Positions 1-7,356 of a stretch of 25,940 bases of DNA are shown here, piece by piece (the first letter of the stretch is position 1; every line of letters starts with the position of its first letter). This DNA comes from Chloroflexota bacterium (GTDB taxonomy: Bacteria; Chloroflexota; Limnocylindria; QHBO01). The position numbers were made by a program, and so were the translations under genes. Location of the stretch: assembly GCA_013697395.1 (NCBI GenBank), contig JACCWY010000547.1, positions 1 through 25,940 on the forward strand, given 5' to 3'. Below the pieces are notes generated by a model, which was given only the letters and a program-made list of their open reading frames with translations, did no database searches and was not told the DNA's origin.

Positions 1-93
1 GAGCGGATCCTGCGCCACTGAGCGCTTTGGTAGACTTCGCCCTCGCGTACAGAGCTCAAGCCGCCCGCCGACCGTGCGTGGCAGGGAGGATCG

Positions 94-852
94 ATGTCAG
101 GCCACAGCAAGTGGTCCCAGATCAAGCGACAGAAGGGCGCAAATGACGCAAAGCGCGGAGCGCTCTTCACGAAGCTTGCCCGAGAGATCATCACCGCCGC
201 GCGCCAGGGTGGCGCTGACCAGGACGCCAACTACCGTCTCCGCATGGCCGTCGACAAGGCCAAGGCCAACTCGATGCCTGCCGAGAACATCAAGCGCGCG
301 ATCGAGCGCGCGACCGGCAGCGGCGCCGATGCCGAGCAGTACGAGGAGGTCAGCTACGAGGGCATCGGTCCGGCGAACGTGGCGGTGATCGTGGCGGCCA
401 TGACGGATAACCGGAACCGCACCGCCTCGGAGATCCGCAGCGTCTTCAGCAAGTCCGGCGGGTCCCTGTCGAACGTCGCCTGGCAGTTCGAGCAGAAGGG
501 GATCATCAGCGTCCCGCTGAACGGGTCGGATCCCGACGAGGTCACGCTCGCGGCCATCGATGCAGGTGCCTCCGACGTCTCGAGTCCCGACGCTGGGGCC
601 ATCGTGGTGACCACCGAGCCTGCGAACCTCGAGGCCGTCCGGCGGGCCCTCGCTGAGCAGGGGTTCGAGGCGGAATCGGCCGAGCTGTCGATGGAGCCGA
701 CCACGAAGGTCGACATCGCCGACGAGAAGACCGCCAAGCAGGTGCTCGTCTTCATGGAGCGCCTGGAGGATCTCGAGGACGTTCAGAACGTCTACGCCAA
801 CTTCGACATCCCCGCCGGTCTGATGGAGCAGCTCGAAGCCCAGGTTGTGTAG
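94..852 (+). CDS. yebC: YebC/PmpR-family (TACO1-like) regulatory/translation factor
   Basis: Cytoplasmic protein of 252 aa, the usual length for the YebC/PmpR family. The N-terminus carries the family hallmark SGHSKWSQIKRQKGANDAKR, followed by LFTKLAREI and later NYRLRMAVDKAKANSMP. Family members have been described as DNA-binding regulators and, more recently, as ribosome-associated factors that help translation past difficult stretches such as polyproline. Which role applies here cannot be read from sequence. The ATG is preceded by GGGAGGA at 84-90, which fixes the start; an overlapping ORF in another frame starting at 74 is a shadow. yebC commonly sits next to ruvC, and here ruvC lies 2.6 kb downstream, separated by a minus-strand block. 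A small GC-rich hairpin follows the stop. Confidence 0.96.
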   Translation: MSGHSKWSQIKRQKGANDAKRGALFTKLAREIITAARQGGADQDANYRLRMAVDKAKANSMPAENIKRAIERATGSGADAEQYEEVSYEGIGPANVAVIVAAMTDNRNRTASEIRSVFSKSGGSLSNVAWQFEQKGIISVPLNGSDPDEVTLAAIDAGASDVSSPDAGAIVVTTEPANLEAVRRALAEQGFEAESAELSMEPTTKVDIADEKTAKQVLVFMERLEDLEDVQNVYANFDIPAGLMEQLEAQVV

Positions 853-860
853 GCAGGCCG

Positions 861-874
861 ACCCGCAGGCGGGT
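861..874. terminator. Short GC hairpin after yebC
   Basis: ACCCGC and GCGGGT form a perfect 6-bp stem around a 2-base loop, 9 bases after the yebC stop. There is no T-run, so it is at best a weak or factor-assisted terminator. The rest of the gap to 1048 shows no convincing gene or RNA. Confidence 0.35.
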
Positions 875-1048
875 GGATGACGGTAGAGCTCCAGCCGACT
901 CGTCAATTTCAGGTGACCGCCGCATTATCGTGCTGAAAGCCGCCAATCACGGACAGACGCGGCGCACAGCCTGCACTACGGTCCGATACCTCGCTGGATC
1001 GGCCCTATTGCGGCCGTGGCCTGAATGTGCCGGAACAGTTCCCCGAAA

Positions 1049-1942
1049 TCATGCCGCCAGCTCCTGCAGGGCAGGGACCACCTCGCGGCCGATCAGGTGC
1101 AGGTGGCGGACGTCCCACACCTCGGGCATGTTCACGATCAGATGCTCCACGCCGGCGGCGGCCTGGGCCCTCGCCCGCGCAAGGACGTCGGCCGGCGTCA
1201 TGCGGCCCCGTCGCAGGTCGACCTCATCGAGCGCGGTGACCTCGATCTCTCGCACGTCCCGCCCGAGGTTCTCGCAATGGGCGCGCAGGACCGCCAGCTT
1301 GGCGCGAATCTCGTCCGGCTCCAGCACCAGGAAGTTGCATGCGTCGCCGTAGCGGGCGACCAGGCGCAGGGTCCGTCGTTCGCCGTTGCCGCCGACCATG
1401 ATCGACGGGTGGGGGCGCGACAGCGGCTGTGGCCGGATGATCGGCTCGGCCAGGGTGGTGAAGCGGCCGGCGAATTGGGATCGGTCGTCACGCCACAGCT
1501 GGTGGGCGATCTGCAGGGTCTCCTCCAGGCGCGCGAAGCGCTCCCGGCGATCCGGCCACTCGATCCCCAGCCCCCGCGCCTCGCGCTCGTACCAACCGGC
1601 GCCGATCCCGAAGGTGAGCCGTCCGCCGGAGAGGACGTCAACGGTGCTCGCCGTCTTGATGAGCAGCCCGGGCTCGCGGAAGAGGGCGCAGCCGACCAGC
1701 GCACCAAGGCTGACCCGCGAGGTTGCGCCCGCCAGGAAGCCCAGCGTGGCGTAGGCCTCCAGCATCGGCTCGTCGGGGCCGCCCCAGCCGCTATCGGCGG
1801 GAAGCTGAAACAGGTGGTCCATCACCCACAGCGAGTCGAAGCCGGCAGACTCCGCCGCCTGCGCGATCTCCACGAGATCGAGATGCAGGCTGGCCGTGCC
1901 TCCCGGGTACGAGAACGACGGGAGCTGGAGCCCGAGGCGCAC
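1049..1942 (-). CDS. LLM-class F420-dependent (luciferase-like) oxidoreductase
   Basis: A 297-aa single-domain TIM-barrel flavin enzyme of the bacterial luciferase-like superfamily. The N-terminal strand reads MRLGLQLPSFSYPGG, followed by EIAQAAESAGFDSLWVMDHL and TSRVSLGALVGCALFREPG. The signature GGRLTFGIGAGWYEREARGL and the motif PIIRPQPLSRPHPSIMVGG follow. Many homologues reduce or oxidise substrates with F420 or FMN; the substrate cannot be predicted. The ATG lies 4 bases after the stop of the ArsR-type regulator at 1947-3080, so the two are co-transcribed and probably translationally coupled. The regulator may therefore control this enzyme. No truncation is seen. Confidence 0.9.
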   Translation of the reverse strand: MRLGLQLPSFSYPGGTASLHLDLVEIAQAAESAGFDSLWVMDHLFQLPADSGWGGPDEPMLEAYATLGFLAGATSRVSLGALVGCALFREPGLLIKTASTVDVLSGGRLTFGIGAGWYEREARGLGIEWPDRRERFARLEETLQIAHQLWRDDRSQFAGRFTTLAEPIIRPQPLSRPHPSIMVGGNGERRTLRLVARYGDACNFLVLEPDEIRAKLAVLRAHCENLGRDVREIEVTALDEVDLRRGRMTPADVLARARAQAAAGVEHLIVNMPEVWDVRHLHLIGREVVPALQELAA

Positions 1943-1946
1943 TCTG

Positions 1947-3080
1947 TCAGCCCTCTGTGCCGGTCTGGCGCCGTCGTGGACGGGCGGGCGCCCTCGACGC
2001 CGCGGACGGACCAGTCGCGGCGCCGAGGTACCCGCTGAGCAGCGCGCCGACGTCAGGCACGGTCTCCGTGCGGAGCCGATAGCGCTTTTGCCCGACTCCG
2101 ACCGCGACGAGGCCGGCCGAGCGAAGGACGATCATGTGGTGGTGCATCGTGGTCTTGGCAACGCCGAACATCTCGGCCAGCTCCATGAGCGTCTTCTCTC
2201 CGTCGGAGAGCACGCGCAGGATCCGCAGCCGCTTCTCGTCGCCGAGTGCCTTCGAGAGGCGCACCAGGCGAAGCGGCGGTGAGTCGGCATCGGCGGAGAC
2301 GCTCTCATCGGCCACCGGGTAGATGATGATCAGGGCCTCGCCGAGCTCGAGGTACGAGACGAGCGGCCGATTCACAAAGCTCGGCACCATCACCACGCGG
2401 TCGATGCCCGGGCGCGGTGCGAATTCCACGCCGTTGGTGGCGGTCGTGACGAACTGGTCGACGGGCAGGTCGCGCAGCAGGTCGCGCTTCATCTCGGCAT
2501 CGCGCTCGATGATCGGCATGATCGTCAGCGACTCAGGCTTCCAGACGCGCTCGGCCCACAGCTCGAGAACCTCGATCAGCTCCCGCTTGTATCCCTCGCC
2601 GTCGACGTCGAGAACGCGACGGAGATAGTCCGTCCACGGCTCCCACTCGGGATGGGAGGTTCGGAGGAACTCGGCCTTGGCGTCGGCGTCTCCCGCGATG
2701 GCGGCTCGGATCACACTCGGCGAGGTCGTGCGGCGCGTGTCGCGAGCATAGAACTGCACGAGGTGGAGGCGGATCTCGTCGGCTTCGGTCTCGCGCAGGT
2801 GCTCGAGGAAGGCCGGGATGTCGCGCGGCGTCGGCGTGTCGTAGCCGAGGCCCATCAAGTGAATGAAGGTGTCGGAGTCGCCGTGGGAGACGGAGGTGAT
2901 GCGTTCCAGCAGATCGTCACCGGCTCGGCGGCGAGCCTCGGCGACCCATTCAGGGCCGATCTCGTACGTGTCGGCCTCGCCCGTGTCGAAGGTGGTGACG
3001 AGCGATTCGAGCAGCTCGTATGCGGGCGACACGTCGATGGTCACGACGGGCGGGGTGCCGGGGCGACGGGTGGGCGCCAT
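1947..3080 (-). CDS. ArsR-type winged-helix transcriptional regulator with large N-terminal domain
   Basis: A 377-aa protein. The C-terminal part (about residues 268-337) is a canonical ArsR-like winged helix: LVRLSKALGDEKRLRILRVL, then LMELAEMFGVAKTTMHHHM as the recognition helix, then a wing ending QKRYRLR. The first 260 residues are an uncharacterised alpha/beta region, and a Pro/Ala/Arg-rich tail ends the protein. ArsR proteins of this large type occur in Gram-positive and Chloroflexota-like bacteria; no metal-binding Cys cluster is visible, so the ligand is unknown. The ATG has a good ribosome-binding site (GGAGGT, 7 bases upstream). It lies 23 bases after a small gene and directly precedes the LLM oxidoreductase. 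The promoter region upstream of this set carries three copies of a palindrome, a likely autoregulatory target. Confidence 0.9.
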   Translation of the reverse strand: MAPTRRPGTPPVVTIDVSPAYELLESLVTTFDTGEADTYEIGPEWVAEARRRAGDDLLERITSVSHGDSDTFIHLMGLGYDTPTPRDIPAFLEHLRETEADEIRLHLVQFYARDTRRTTSPSVIRAAIAGDADAKAEFLRTSHPEWEPWTDYLRRVLDVDGEGYKRELIEVLELWAERVWKPESLTIMPIIERDAEMKRDLLRDLPVDQFVTTATNGVEFAPRPGIDRVVMVPSFVNRPLVSYLELGEALIIIYPVADESVSADADSPPLRLVRLSKALGDEKRLRILRVLSDGEKTLMELAEMFGVAKTTMHHHMIVLRSAGLVAVGVGQKRYRLRTETVPDVGALLSGYLGAATGPSAASRAPARPRRRQTGTEG

Positions 3081-3103
3081 CGGTCAAACCTCCGGGTGTG
3101 TGG

Positions 3104-3313
3104 TCAGGCGGCGCGGCGGAGTGCCGAAGGCGGAGCGGGCCGCTCGACCCGCTCGCCACTCAGCATGCTTCCGGCCGCGATCATCGCGTGACCGACCCGC
3201 ACGCGCAACGCGACGGCCGGTCGCGTCGAGGGCGTGGTCGGTTGCGTGCGCAGCTGCGTCTGGCGGTCCCGAATCAGTGAATCCAGGACGCCAGGGTTCG
3301 GTGGCAGCATCAT
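3104..3313 (-). CDS. Small basic protein with C-terminal amphipathic helix (hypothetical)
   Basis: Predicted 69-aa protein of unknown function. It is rich in Arg, Gln and Thr in the first half. The segment ALRVRVGHAMIAAGSMLSGE looks like an amphipathic helix, a pattern seen in small proteins of high-GC bacteria. I chose the ATG at 3313 (MMLPPNPG) because the DNA upstream becomes AT-richer and holds promoter and operator sequence. In-frame ATGs at 3364 and 3406 would extend it to 86 or 100 aa, and the one at 3364 lies only about 6 bases after the predicted transcription start. It is the first gene of a likely operon with the ArsR regulator and LLM enzyme. Confidence 0.55.
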   Translation of the reverse strand: MMLPPNPGVLDSLIRDRQTQLRTQPTTPSTRPAVALRVRVGHAMIAAGSMLSGERVERPAPPSALRRAA

Positions 3314-3352
3314 TGTTCTAACACCATCCCCTCGTCCAATCAGATCAATAGC

Positions 3353-3431
3353 GTCCGATAACATTCGAACTACGGCGATAGTACGAGATGATTCGGACGG
3401 TGTCAACCCCGTGGGACGAAATGTTTCGAAC
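3353..3431. promoter_or_regulatory. Three copies of an 18-bp palindromic operator
   Basis: Three related sites read on the plus strand: GTCCGATAACATTCGAAC (3353-3370), GTACGAGATGATTCGGAC (3381-3398) and GGACGAAATGTTTCGAAC (3414-3431). All share the pattern GnnCGAn-N4-TTCGnAC with dyad symmetry. They sit upstream of, inside and downstream of the TTGACA/TACTAT promoter, as expected for repression. The obvious candidate protein is the ArsR-type regulator encoded just downstream. The third site also lies about 38 bases before the ruvC start. Confidence 0.7.
3378..3406 (-). promoter_or_regulatory. Near-consensus sigma70 promoter of the small gene-ArsR-LLM operon
   Basis: On the minus strand TTGACA (3406-3401) and TACTAT (3383-3378) are separated by exactly 17 bases. 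The predicted transcription start is near 3371. This is far closer to consensus than other promoters in the window. The middle operator palindrome lies almost entirely in the spacer. Confidence 0.7.
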
Positions 3432-3456
3432 GCGCGTGTGAAGGCCCCGCGGTGGC

Positions 3457-3462
3457 TACCAT
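3457..3462 (+). promoter_or_regulatory. -10-like element of ruvC (leaderless start)
   Basis: TACCAT ends 6 bases before the GTG of ruvC and no Shine-Dalgarno sequence is present. The same spacing recurs before many genes in this window and implies a leaderless transcript. Confidence 0.55.
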
Positions 3463-3468
3463 GGCCGG

Positions 3469-3963
3469 GTGATCACGCTCGGCATCGACCCCGGAACGGC
3501 CATCTGCGGCTTCGGCGTGGTCGAGCTGCGTGACGGCTCCGTGCGCATGATCGACGCGGGCTGCGTGCGTACACCGTCCGACGCCACGGACGCCGAGCGG
3601 CTGCGCCAGCTGCACGAGGCGCTGCGCAGCCTGATCGAGGAGCACCGACCGGAGCGCGTGGGGATCGAGCGGCTCTTCTTCCAGCGCAATGTGCAGACCG
3701 CCATGGCCGTCGGCCAGGCTCGCGGCATCGCGCTCCTCGCCGCCGCGGAGGCGGGGCTGCCGATCGACGAGCCGACGCCGAACGAGGTGAAGCAGACGAT
3801 CTGCGGCAACGGAGCGGCCGACAAGGCCCAGGTCGCGGCCATGGTCCAGCGGCTCCTCGGCGTCTCCCTCGACGGGGTCCCGGACGACGCGACGGACGCG
3901 CTGGCCATCGCCATCGGCTGCGCCTACCGTGCGGCGTCGGAGCCACGGGTCGCAGTCGGGTGA
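3469..3963 (+). CDS. ruvC: Holliday junction resolvase RuvC
   Basis: A 164-aa endonuclease that cleaves Holliday junctions on the RuvAB complex during recombinational repair. The RNase H-like fold starts ITLGIDPGTAICGFGVVE, with catalytic Asp7. Glu67 lies in VGIERLFFQRN, and the C-terminal acidic pair is Asp140 and Asp143 in DDATDALAIAIG. All four acidic residues of the family are present and the length is typical. The GTG start is supported by the conserved N-terminus and the -10 hexamer 6 bases upstream. The stop overlaps the ruvA GTG by 4 bases (GTGA), so the two are translationally coupled. Its promoter region is shared with the divergent ArsR operon. Confidence 0.97.
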   Translation: MITLGIDPGTAICGFGVVELRDGSVRMIDAGCVRTPSDATDAERLRQLHEALRSLIEEHRPERVGIERLFFQRNVQTAMAVGQARGIALLAAAEAGLPIDEPTPNEVKQTICGNGAADKAQVAAMVQRLLGVSLDGVPDDATDALAIAIGCAYRAASEPRVAVG

Positions 3964-4535
3964 TCGGCTCCATCCGCGGGCCGGTGACGCACGTCGGCGT
4001 CGACCACGCCCTGGTGGAGGTAGGCGGCATCGGCTACCGGGTCGTCGCCGGTCCGGCGCTGCTGGCGAAGCTGACGGTTGGGAAGGAGGCGTCGGTCTTC
4101 ACCCACCACCTCGTCCGGGAGGATCAGCAGGCTCTCTTCGGGTTCGCCAGCACGGAGGAGCTGGCCTTCTTCGAGCTGCTCATGACCGTCTCCCAGGTCG
4201 GCCCGCGCCTGGCCCTGGCCATCACGGCCGCGTTTCCGGTCACGAAGCTCCAGCTGGCCATCGTGACCGATGACGCTGACGTCTTCACCGCCGTCTCCGG
4301 CGTCGGCCGCAAGACGGCGCAGCGCATCATCCTGGAGCTCAAGGAGAAGGTGCACGCCGCGGGAATCGCGGCCGCCGGAGCGAGCTCTACCGATTCCGAC
4401 GTGGTGGCGGCACTCGAGTCGCTCGGTTACTCGGGGTCGGAGGCGCGGAGGGCCGCCGGCGCCGTGGCGGGGACCGAGGGGGAGCTCGACGTCCGCATCA
4501 AGGCCGCGCTGCAGGAGCTTGCCCGCAGCCGATGA
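3960..4535 (+). CDS. ruvA: Holliday junction branch-migration protein RuvA
   Basis: A 191-aa protein that binds the four-way junction as a tetramer and loads the RuvB motor. It begins MIGSIRGPVTHVGVDHALVE (OB-fold domain I). It carries two helix-hairpin-helix motifs in domain II, LMTVSQVGPRLALAI and VSGVGRKTAQRIILEL, and ends with domain III (VVAALESLGYSGSEARRA), which contacts RuvB. The GTG overlaps the end of ruvC. The next gene is a GNAT acetyltransferase overlapping by 4 bases, where ruvB often stands; ruvB is not in this window. Confidence 0.97.
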   Translation: MIGSIRGPVTHVGVDHALVEVGGIGYRVVAGPALLAKLTVGKEASVFTHHLVREDQQALFGFASTEELAFFELLMTVSQVGPRLALAITAAFPVTKLQLAIVTDDADVFTAVSGVGRKTAQRIILELKEKVHAAGIAAAGASSTDSDVVAALESLGYSGSEARRAAGAVAGTEGELDVRIKAALQELARSR

Positions 4536-4984
4536 CCATCCGGCGCGCACGACCCGACGAGGCCGATGCGCTGAGCGCACTCGCATATCGGGCGAAGGCC
4601 CACTGGGGATACGACACCGAGTTCATGGGACGTGTCAGCGAGGCCATGACGCTCTCGGCGGGAGATGTGGCGGCCGGCCAGGTGTGGGTGCTCGAGGACG
4701 CGGCTCGTCGCGTTGTCGGCTTCCACCGGGTCGTCCTCGGGGACCCGGCCGAGCTGGAGGACATGTGGGTCGAGCCGGATGTCATTGGCGCCGGGTACGG
4801 ACGCCGGCTGTTCGAGCACGCCGTGGCGATCGCTCGGTCCTCCGGCGCCTCCTCCCTCGAGCTCGACGCCGATCCGAATGCGGTGGGGTTCTACGAGCGG
4901 ATGGGCATGGAGCGCACCGGCCAGACGCTCTCGACCATCATCCCGGGCCGGAGCCTGCCCCGCATGTGGATGACCTTCGACTGA
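4532..4984 (+). CDS. GNAT-family N-acetyltransferase
   Basis: A 150-aa single-domain GNAT protein that should transfer an acetyl group from acetyl-CoA to an amine; the acceptor is unknown. It starts MTIRRARPDEADALSALAYRA, typical of the fold. The acetyl-CoA-binding motif A is DVIGAGYGRRLFEHAVAIAR (about residues 88-107). SLELDADPNAVGFYERMGM follows as motif B. The ATG overlaps the ruvA stop (ATGA), so it is translated from the ruv message. A role in repair is not implied, since such coupling is common in compact genomes. It ends 15 bases before a convergent lipoprotein gene. Confidence 0.92.
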   Translation: MTIRRARPDEADALSALAYRAKAHWGYDTEFMGRVSEAMTLSAGDVAAGQVWVLEDAARRVVGFHRVVLGDPAELEDMWVEPDVIGAGYGRRLFEHAVAIARSSGASSLELDADPNAVGFYERMGMERTGQTLSTIIPGRSLPRMWMTFD

Positions 4985-4999
4985 TCACAGTGCCGGTCC

Positions 5000-5461
5000 T
5001 CAGCCGTCACCCGCGCAGGCGGGCTCGATCTCCGGGGCAGCCAGGTACGCGCACACGCTCTCTGGAAGATCCCCGGTGAGCAGGACGGAGATCGTCGCCC
5101 TCGTCCCATACCGCATGGCAATGGCGTCGGCCGGCTCGACGCCCGAGATAGTGAACACGGTCGCGTCCGTCCACGCCGGATCGTTCGCGGACGACGCAAG
5201 GCCGATCGGATCCAGGTCATCCATGTCGACAGTCCAGGTCCCCTCGCCGCCGCTGGCGAAGTAGCTCCGACCGTCGAACTCGACGATCGACGCACACGAT
5301 GCCGCGTCCGGGTCGGTGACGCGCGGACCGACCGGGCCGACCGCCGCAAGCGGCAGGACGATCAGCGGCTTCATGTCGCACGCACCGAGACCTGGGATGC
5401 ATGCGACGAGCGCGCCGAGCACCACGACGGAACCAATGGCGGCACGAAGGGGATGCCGCAC
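5000..5461 (-). CDS. Putative lipoprotein, end of urate oxidase operon
   Basis: A 153-aa protein without a recognisable domain. It begins with a short basic region (MRHPLRAA), then a hydrophobic stretch and a lipobox LVAC with Cys21, so it is probably a lipid-anchored surface protein. The mature part has several acidic residues and a few Cys (SCAS, VCAY, ACAGDG) that could form disulfides. The GTG lies 3 bases after the stop of urate oxidase, which makes it the last gene of the HIU hydrolase-OHCU decarboxylase-urate oxidase operon. Whether it helps in purine uptake is unknown. Confidence 0.72.
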   Translation of the reverse strand: MRHPLRAAIGSVVVLGALVACIPGLGACDMKPLIVLPLAAVGPVGPRVTDPDAASCASIVEFDGRSYFASGGEGTWTVDMDDLDPIGLASSANDPAWTDATVFTISGVEPADAIAMRYGTRATISVLLTGDLPESVCAYLAAPEIEPACAGDG

Positions 5462-5464
5462 CGG

Positions 5465-6397
5465 TCAGGCCTCGCGGCGCAGGACGAGGCCGATGTGCCC
5501 GTACGGCGGGCGGGGGTCGGCGTACGACTTCAGCCGCGGGTCGTCGGTCGATTCGGCGGCGACGTCCCACAGCCGGTTCTGCGTGTCGAAGCTGACCTCC
5601 GCCAGCTGCGGCCAGCGGTCGAGCATGCGCAGGCCGATCTCGTTGACGAGGTGCTGGATCGAGAGGCTCACGAACTCGTGGAAGACGGCGACTGCCAGGT
5701 CCGCGACCTGCTCGGCGGCCACGTAGCGGGCGGGATGCGCCAGCACGGCGTCGGACGCATCGGCGTACCTCCAGCCGATGTCGCACCAGATATACAGCGG
5801 CCGATCCGGTCGTTCGGGCAGGGTCGTGTGCTCGTCGCGAGCGAAGTCGGCGAAGGCGGAGCCGGTGACCTTGATGAGCTGCAGCTCTCGTCGGCCCGAC
5901 TCGTGATCGGTGATGACGACGCTGCCGTCGGGATCGCGCTCCAGGTCGAGCCGGGCCGAGCCATGGTCGCATCGGTCACGGCTGAAGAGGCGGTCGGAGG
6001 GCTCGAAGCCATCGCCGTCGGCCGAGGGGACGACGGCAGCCGGGAACGGGAGATCGCGGCCCAGCATCGTCAGCCGCTCCATGTGCGGGTACGTGTCCAG
6101 GAAGGCAGTGCCGACTTCGAGGAGCCACTCCTCCAGCGTCCGGGCTCGGGCCTTGAGCGAGACCGCGTGGATGAAGTTCTTCATCGTGTCGGTCGCCACG
6201 ACGAGACGGTTGTCGCCCCGGGTGTAGGCATCGAGGAACACCGTGCCGCGCACGATGACCTCGATCGCGGCGGCGACGAGCGTGTTGTCCCGCCCGTTGA
6301 ACGGCGACTCGGGGATCGGCGTGATGCCGGTCAGCGGCTCGGCGTAGGTGCGATACACCTTCACGTCCGCCTTGCCGTAGCGGATCTCGTGCTTCAC
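5465..6397 (-). CDS. Urate oxidase (uricase, factor-independent)
   Basis: A 310-aa cofactor-free enzyme that oxidises urate to 5-hydroxyisourate with O2 and releases H2O2. The tandem T-fold begins VKHEIRYGKADVKVYRTY, with the catalytic Lys in YGK. It continues with VVATDTMKNFIHAVS, holding the catalytic Thr-Asp. The second half has SLSIQHLVNEIGLRMLDRWP and the Asn of FDTQNRLWD, and ends DPRPPYGHIGL. This C-terminal motif resembles Bacillus-type uricases rather than the NKH motif of fungal and animal enzymes. The open frame extends upstream to 6634 but the conserved N-terminus starts at the GTG at 6397. That GTG overlaps the stop of the OHCU decarboxylase gene by 4 bases. Confidence 0.95.
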   Translation of the reverse strand: MKHEIRYGKADVKVYRTYAEPLTGITPIPESPFNGRDNTLVAAAIEVIVRGTVFLDAYTRGDNRLVVATDTMKNFIHAVSLKARARTLEEWLLEVGTAFLDTYPHMERLTMLGRDLPFPAAVVPSADGDGFEPSDRLFSRDRCDHGSARLDLERDPDGSVVITDHESGRRELQLIKVTGSAFADFARDEHTTLPERPDRPLYIWCDIGWRYADASDAVLAHPARYVAAEQVADLAVAVFHEFVSLSIQHLVNEIGLRMLDRWPQLAEVSFDTQNRLWDVAAESTDDPRLKSYADPRPPYGHIGLVLRREA

Positions 6398-7356
6398 CCG
6401 GCTGGCTCCTGGTCCGGGGGGCCGAACAGCTCGGCGGCCGCGCGCCTGATCTCGGCGTTCAGTGCATCGCGGTTCTCCGCCTCGGCTGCCCACCGCGTCG
6501 CGAGGTCGCTGAACTGGGCATTCCCCGAGACCGCTGAGATGCGGCGCGCCCCATCGATCGGCTGGCTCACCTCCCCCAGGATCGACGCGGCCGCGTGGAG
6601 CGCGAGGAGTTGTCCCGCCTGCGAGGCGTCCCATCCCGCCAATCCGATCTCATCCATGAGTCGCGCGATTGCCCCCTGGATATCGTCGACCTCGTTCTCG
6701 TTGGCGAGGGAGAGCGCCAGCAGAGCGGGGGATTCGACACCCTCCTCCATGAGCCGATGCGTCGCGCGCACGAGGCCGTGCCGGTCGACCTCCCCAACCA
6801 TGAAACGGGATACCTCGAGCGCGATCGCCTCCCGCAGCTCCTCCCGCAGCGGCCGCGGGCCGCGCAGCCGGTCCATTCGCTCGGCTGCGATGAGCACGAC
6901 GTCGTCCAGCCCTCGGCGCAGCTCCTCGTCGCGCTCGGCGTGGAGGGCCCGCTCCAGGATGGGGATGATCTCGGCGCGGGGGCGGCCGGCAACGAAGACC
7001 ACGAACCGGAAGCCGAAGAGCGACTCGTACGCCTCGTTGAGGGCCTTGAGCTCCTCCCCGACCCACGCCTGGTCGCCGTCGGGAGGGCCGTCGAAGCCCT
7101 GCTCTCGGTGCGAGAAATCCGAAACCGTCGCCGGATCGGCACCGATACGCGGGTGCGCGTCGAGCAGCTCGATCCGCTCCTCCTCCGGCATCTCACGCGC
7201 CGCCGCGCGCGCCGCCCCGAACAGCTCCTCCTCGGTCTCGAACGGACGCGCAGCGGCCAGGCGTCGCAGGAAGTGTTCACCGCCCTCGAAGAGCGGTGAG
7301 AGCACCGCCACGAAGCCGTCGACGTCGAGCGCATCGAGCTCCTCGATGGTCTTCAT
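6394..7356 (-). CDS. OHCU decarboxylase with extra C-terminal domain
   Basis: A 320-aa protein. Residues 1-165 match 2-oxo-4-hydroxy-4-carboxy-5-ureidoimidazoline decarboxylase, which makes (S)-allantoin in the third step after urate. Visible motifs are LLDAHPRIG with catalytic His68, the SHREQ segment (Glu85), and LNEAYESLFGFRFVVFVAGR. Single-domain OHCU decarboxylases are about 165-175 aa, so residues 170-320 are an added helical domain. It has LANENEVDDIQGAIARLMDE near its middle and I could not assign it to a family. The ATG overlaps the HIU hydrolase stop by one base (TGATG), and the stop overlaps the urate oxidase start, so the three enzymes are tightly coupled. Confidence 0.93.
   Translation of the reverse strand: MKTIEELDALDVDGFVAVLSPLFEGGEHFLRRLAAARPFETEEELFGAARAAAREMPEEERIELLDAHPRIGADPATVSDFSHREQGFDGPPDGDQAWVGEELKALNEAYESLFGFRFVVFVAGRPRAEIIPILERALHAERDEELRRGLDDVVLIAAERMDRLRGPRPLREELREAIALEVSRFMVGEVDRHGLVRATHRLMEEGVESPALLALSLANENEVDDIQGAIARLMDEIGLAGWDASQAGQLLALHAAASILGEVSQPIDGARRISAVSGNAQFSDLATRWAAEAENRDALNAEIRRAAAELFGPPDQEPAG

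Noticed and set aside
1..21. Possible C-terminal end of an upstream gene (six codons then TGA)
   Set aside because: Too short to tell from chance; nothing to compare it with.
853..1048. Possible RNA gene or small ORF between yebC and the LLM gene
   Set aside because: No tRNA-like T-loop, no strong structure beyond the short hairpin, no coding character.
1025..2038. Long plus-strand open frame opposite the LLM gene
   Set aside because: Antisense shadow in high-GC DNA; the minus-strand product has clear family motifs.
3426..3440. LexA-like site before ruvC (CGAAC-N4-GTGT)
   Set aside because: The second half-site has two mismatches and the sequence is better explained by the repeated 18-bp palindrome.
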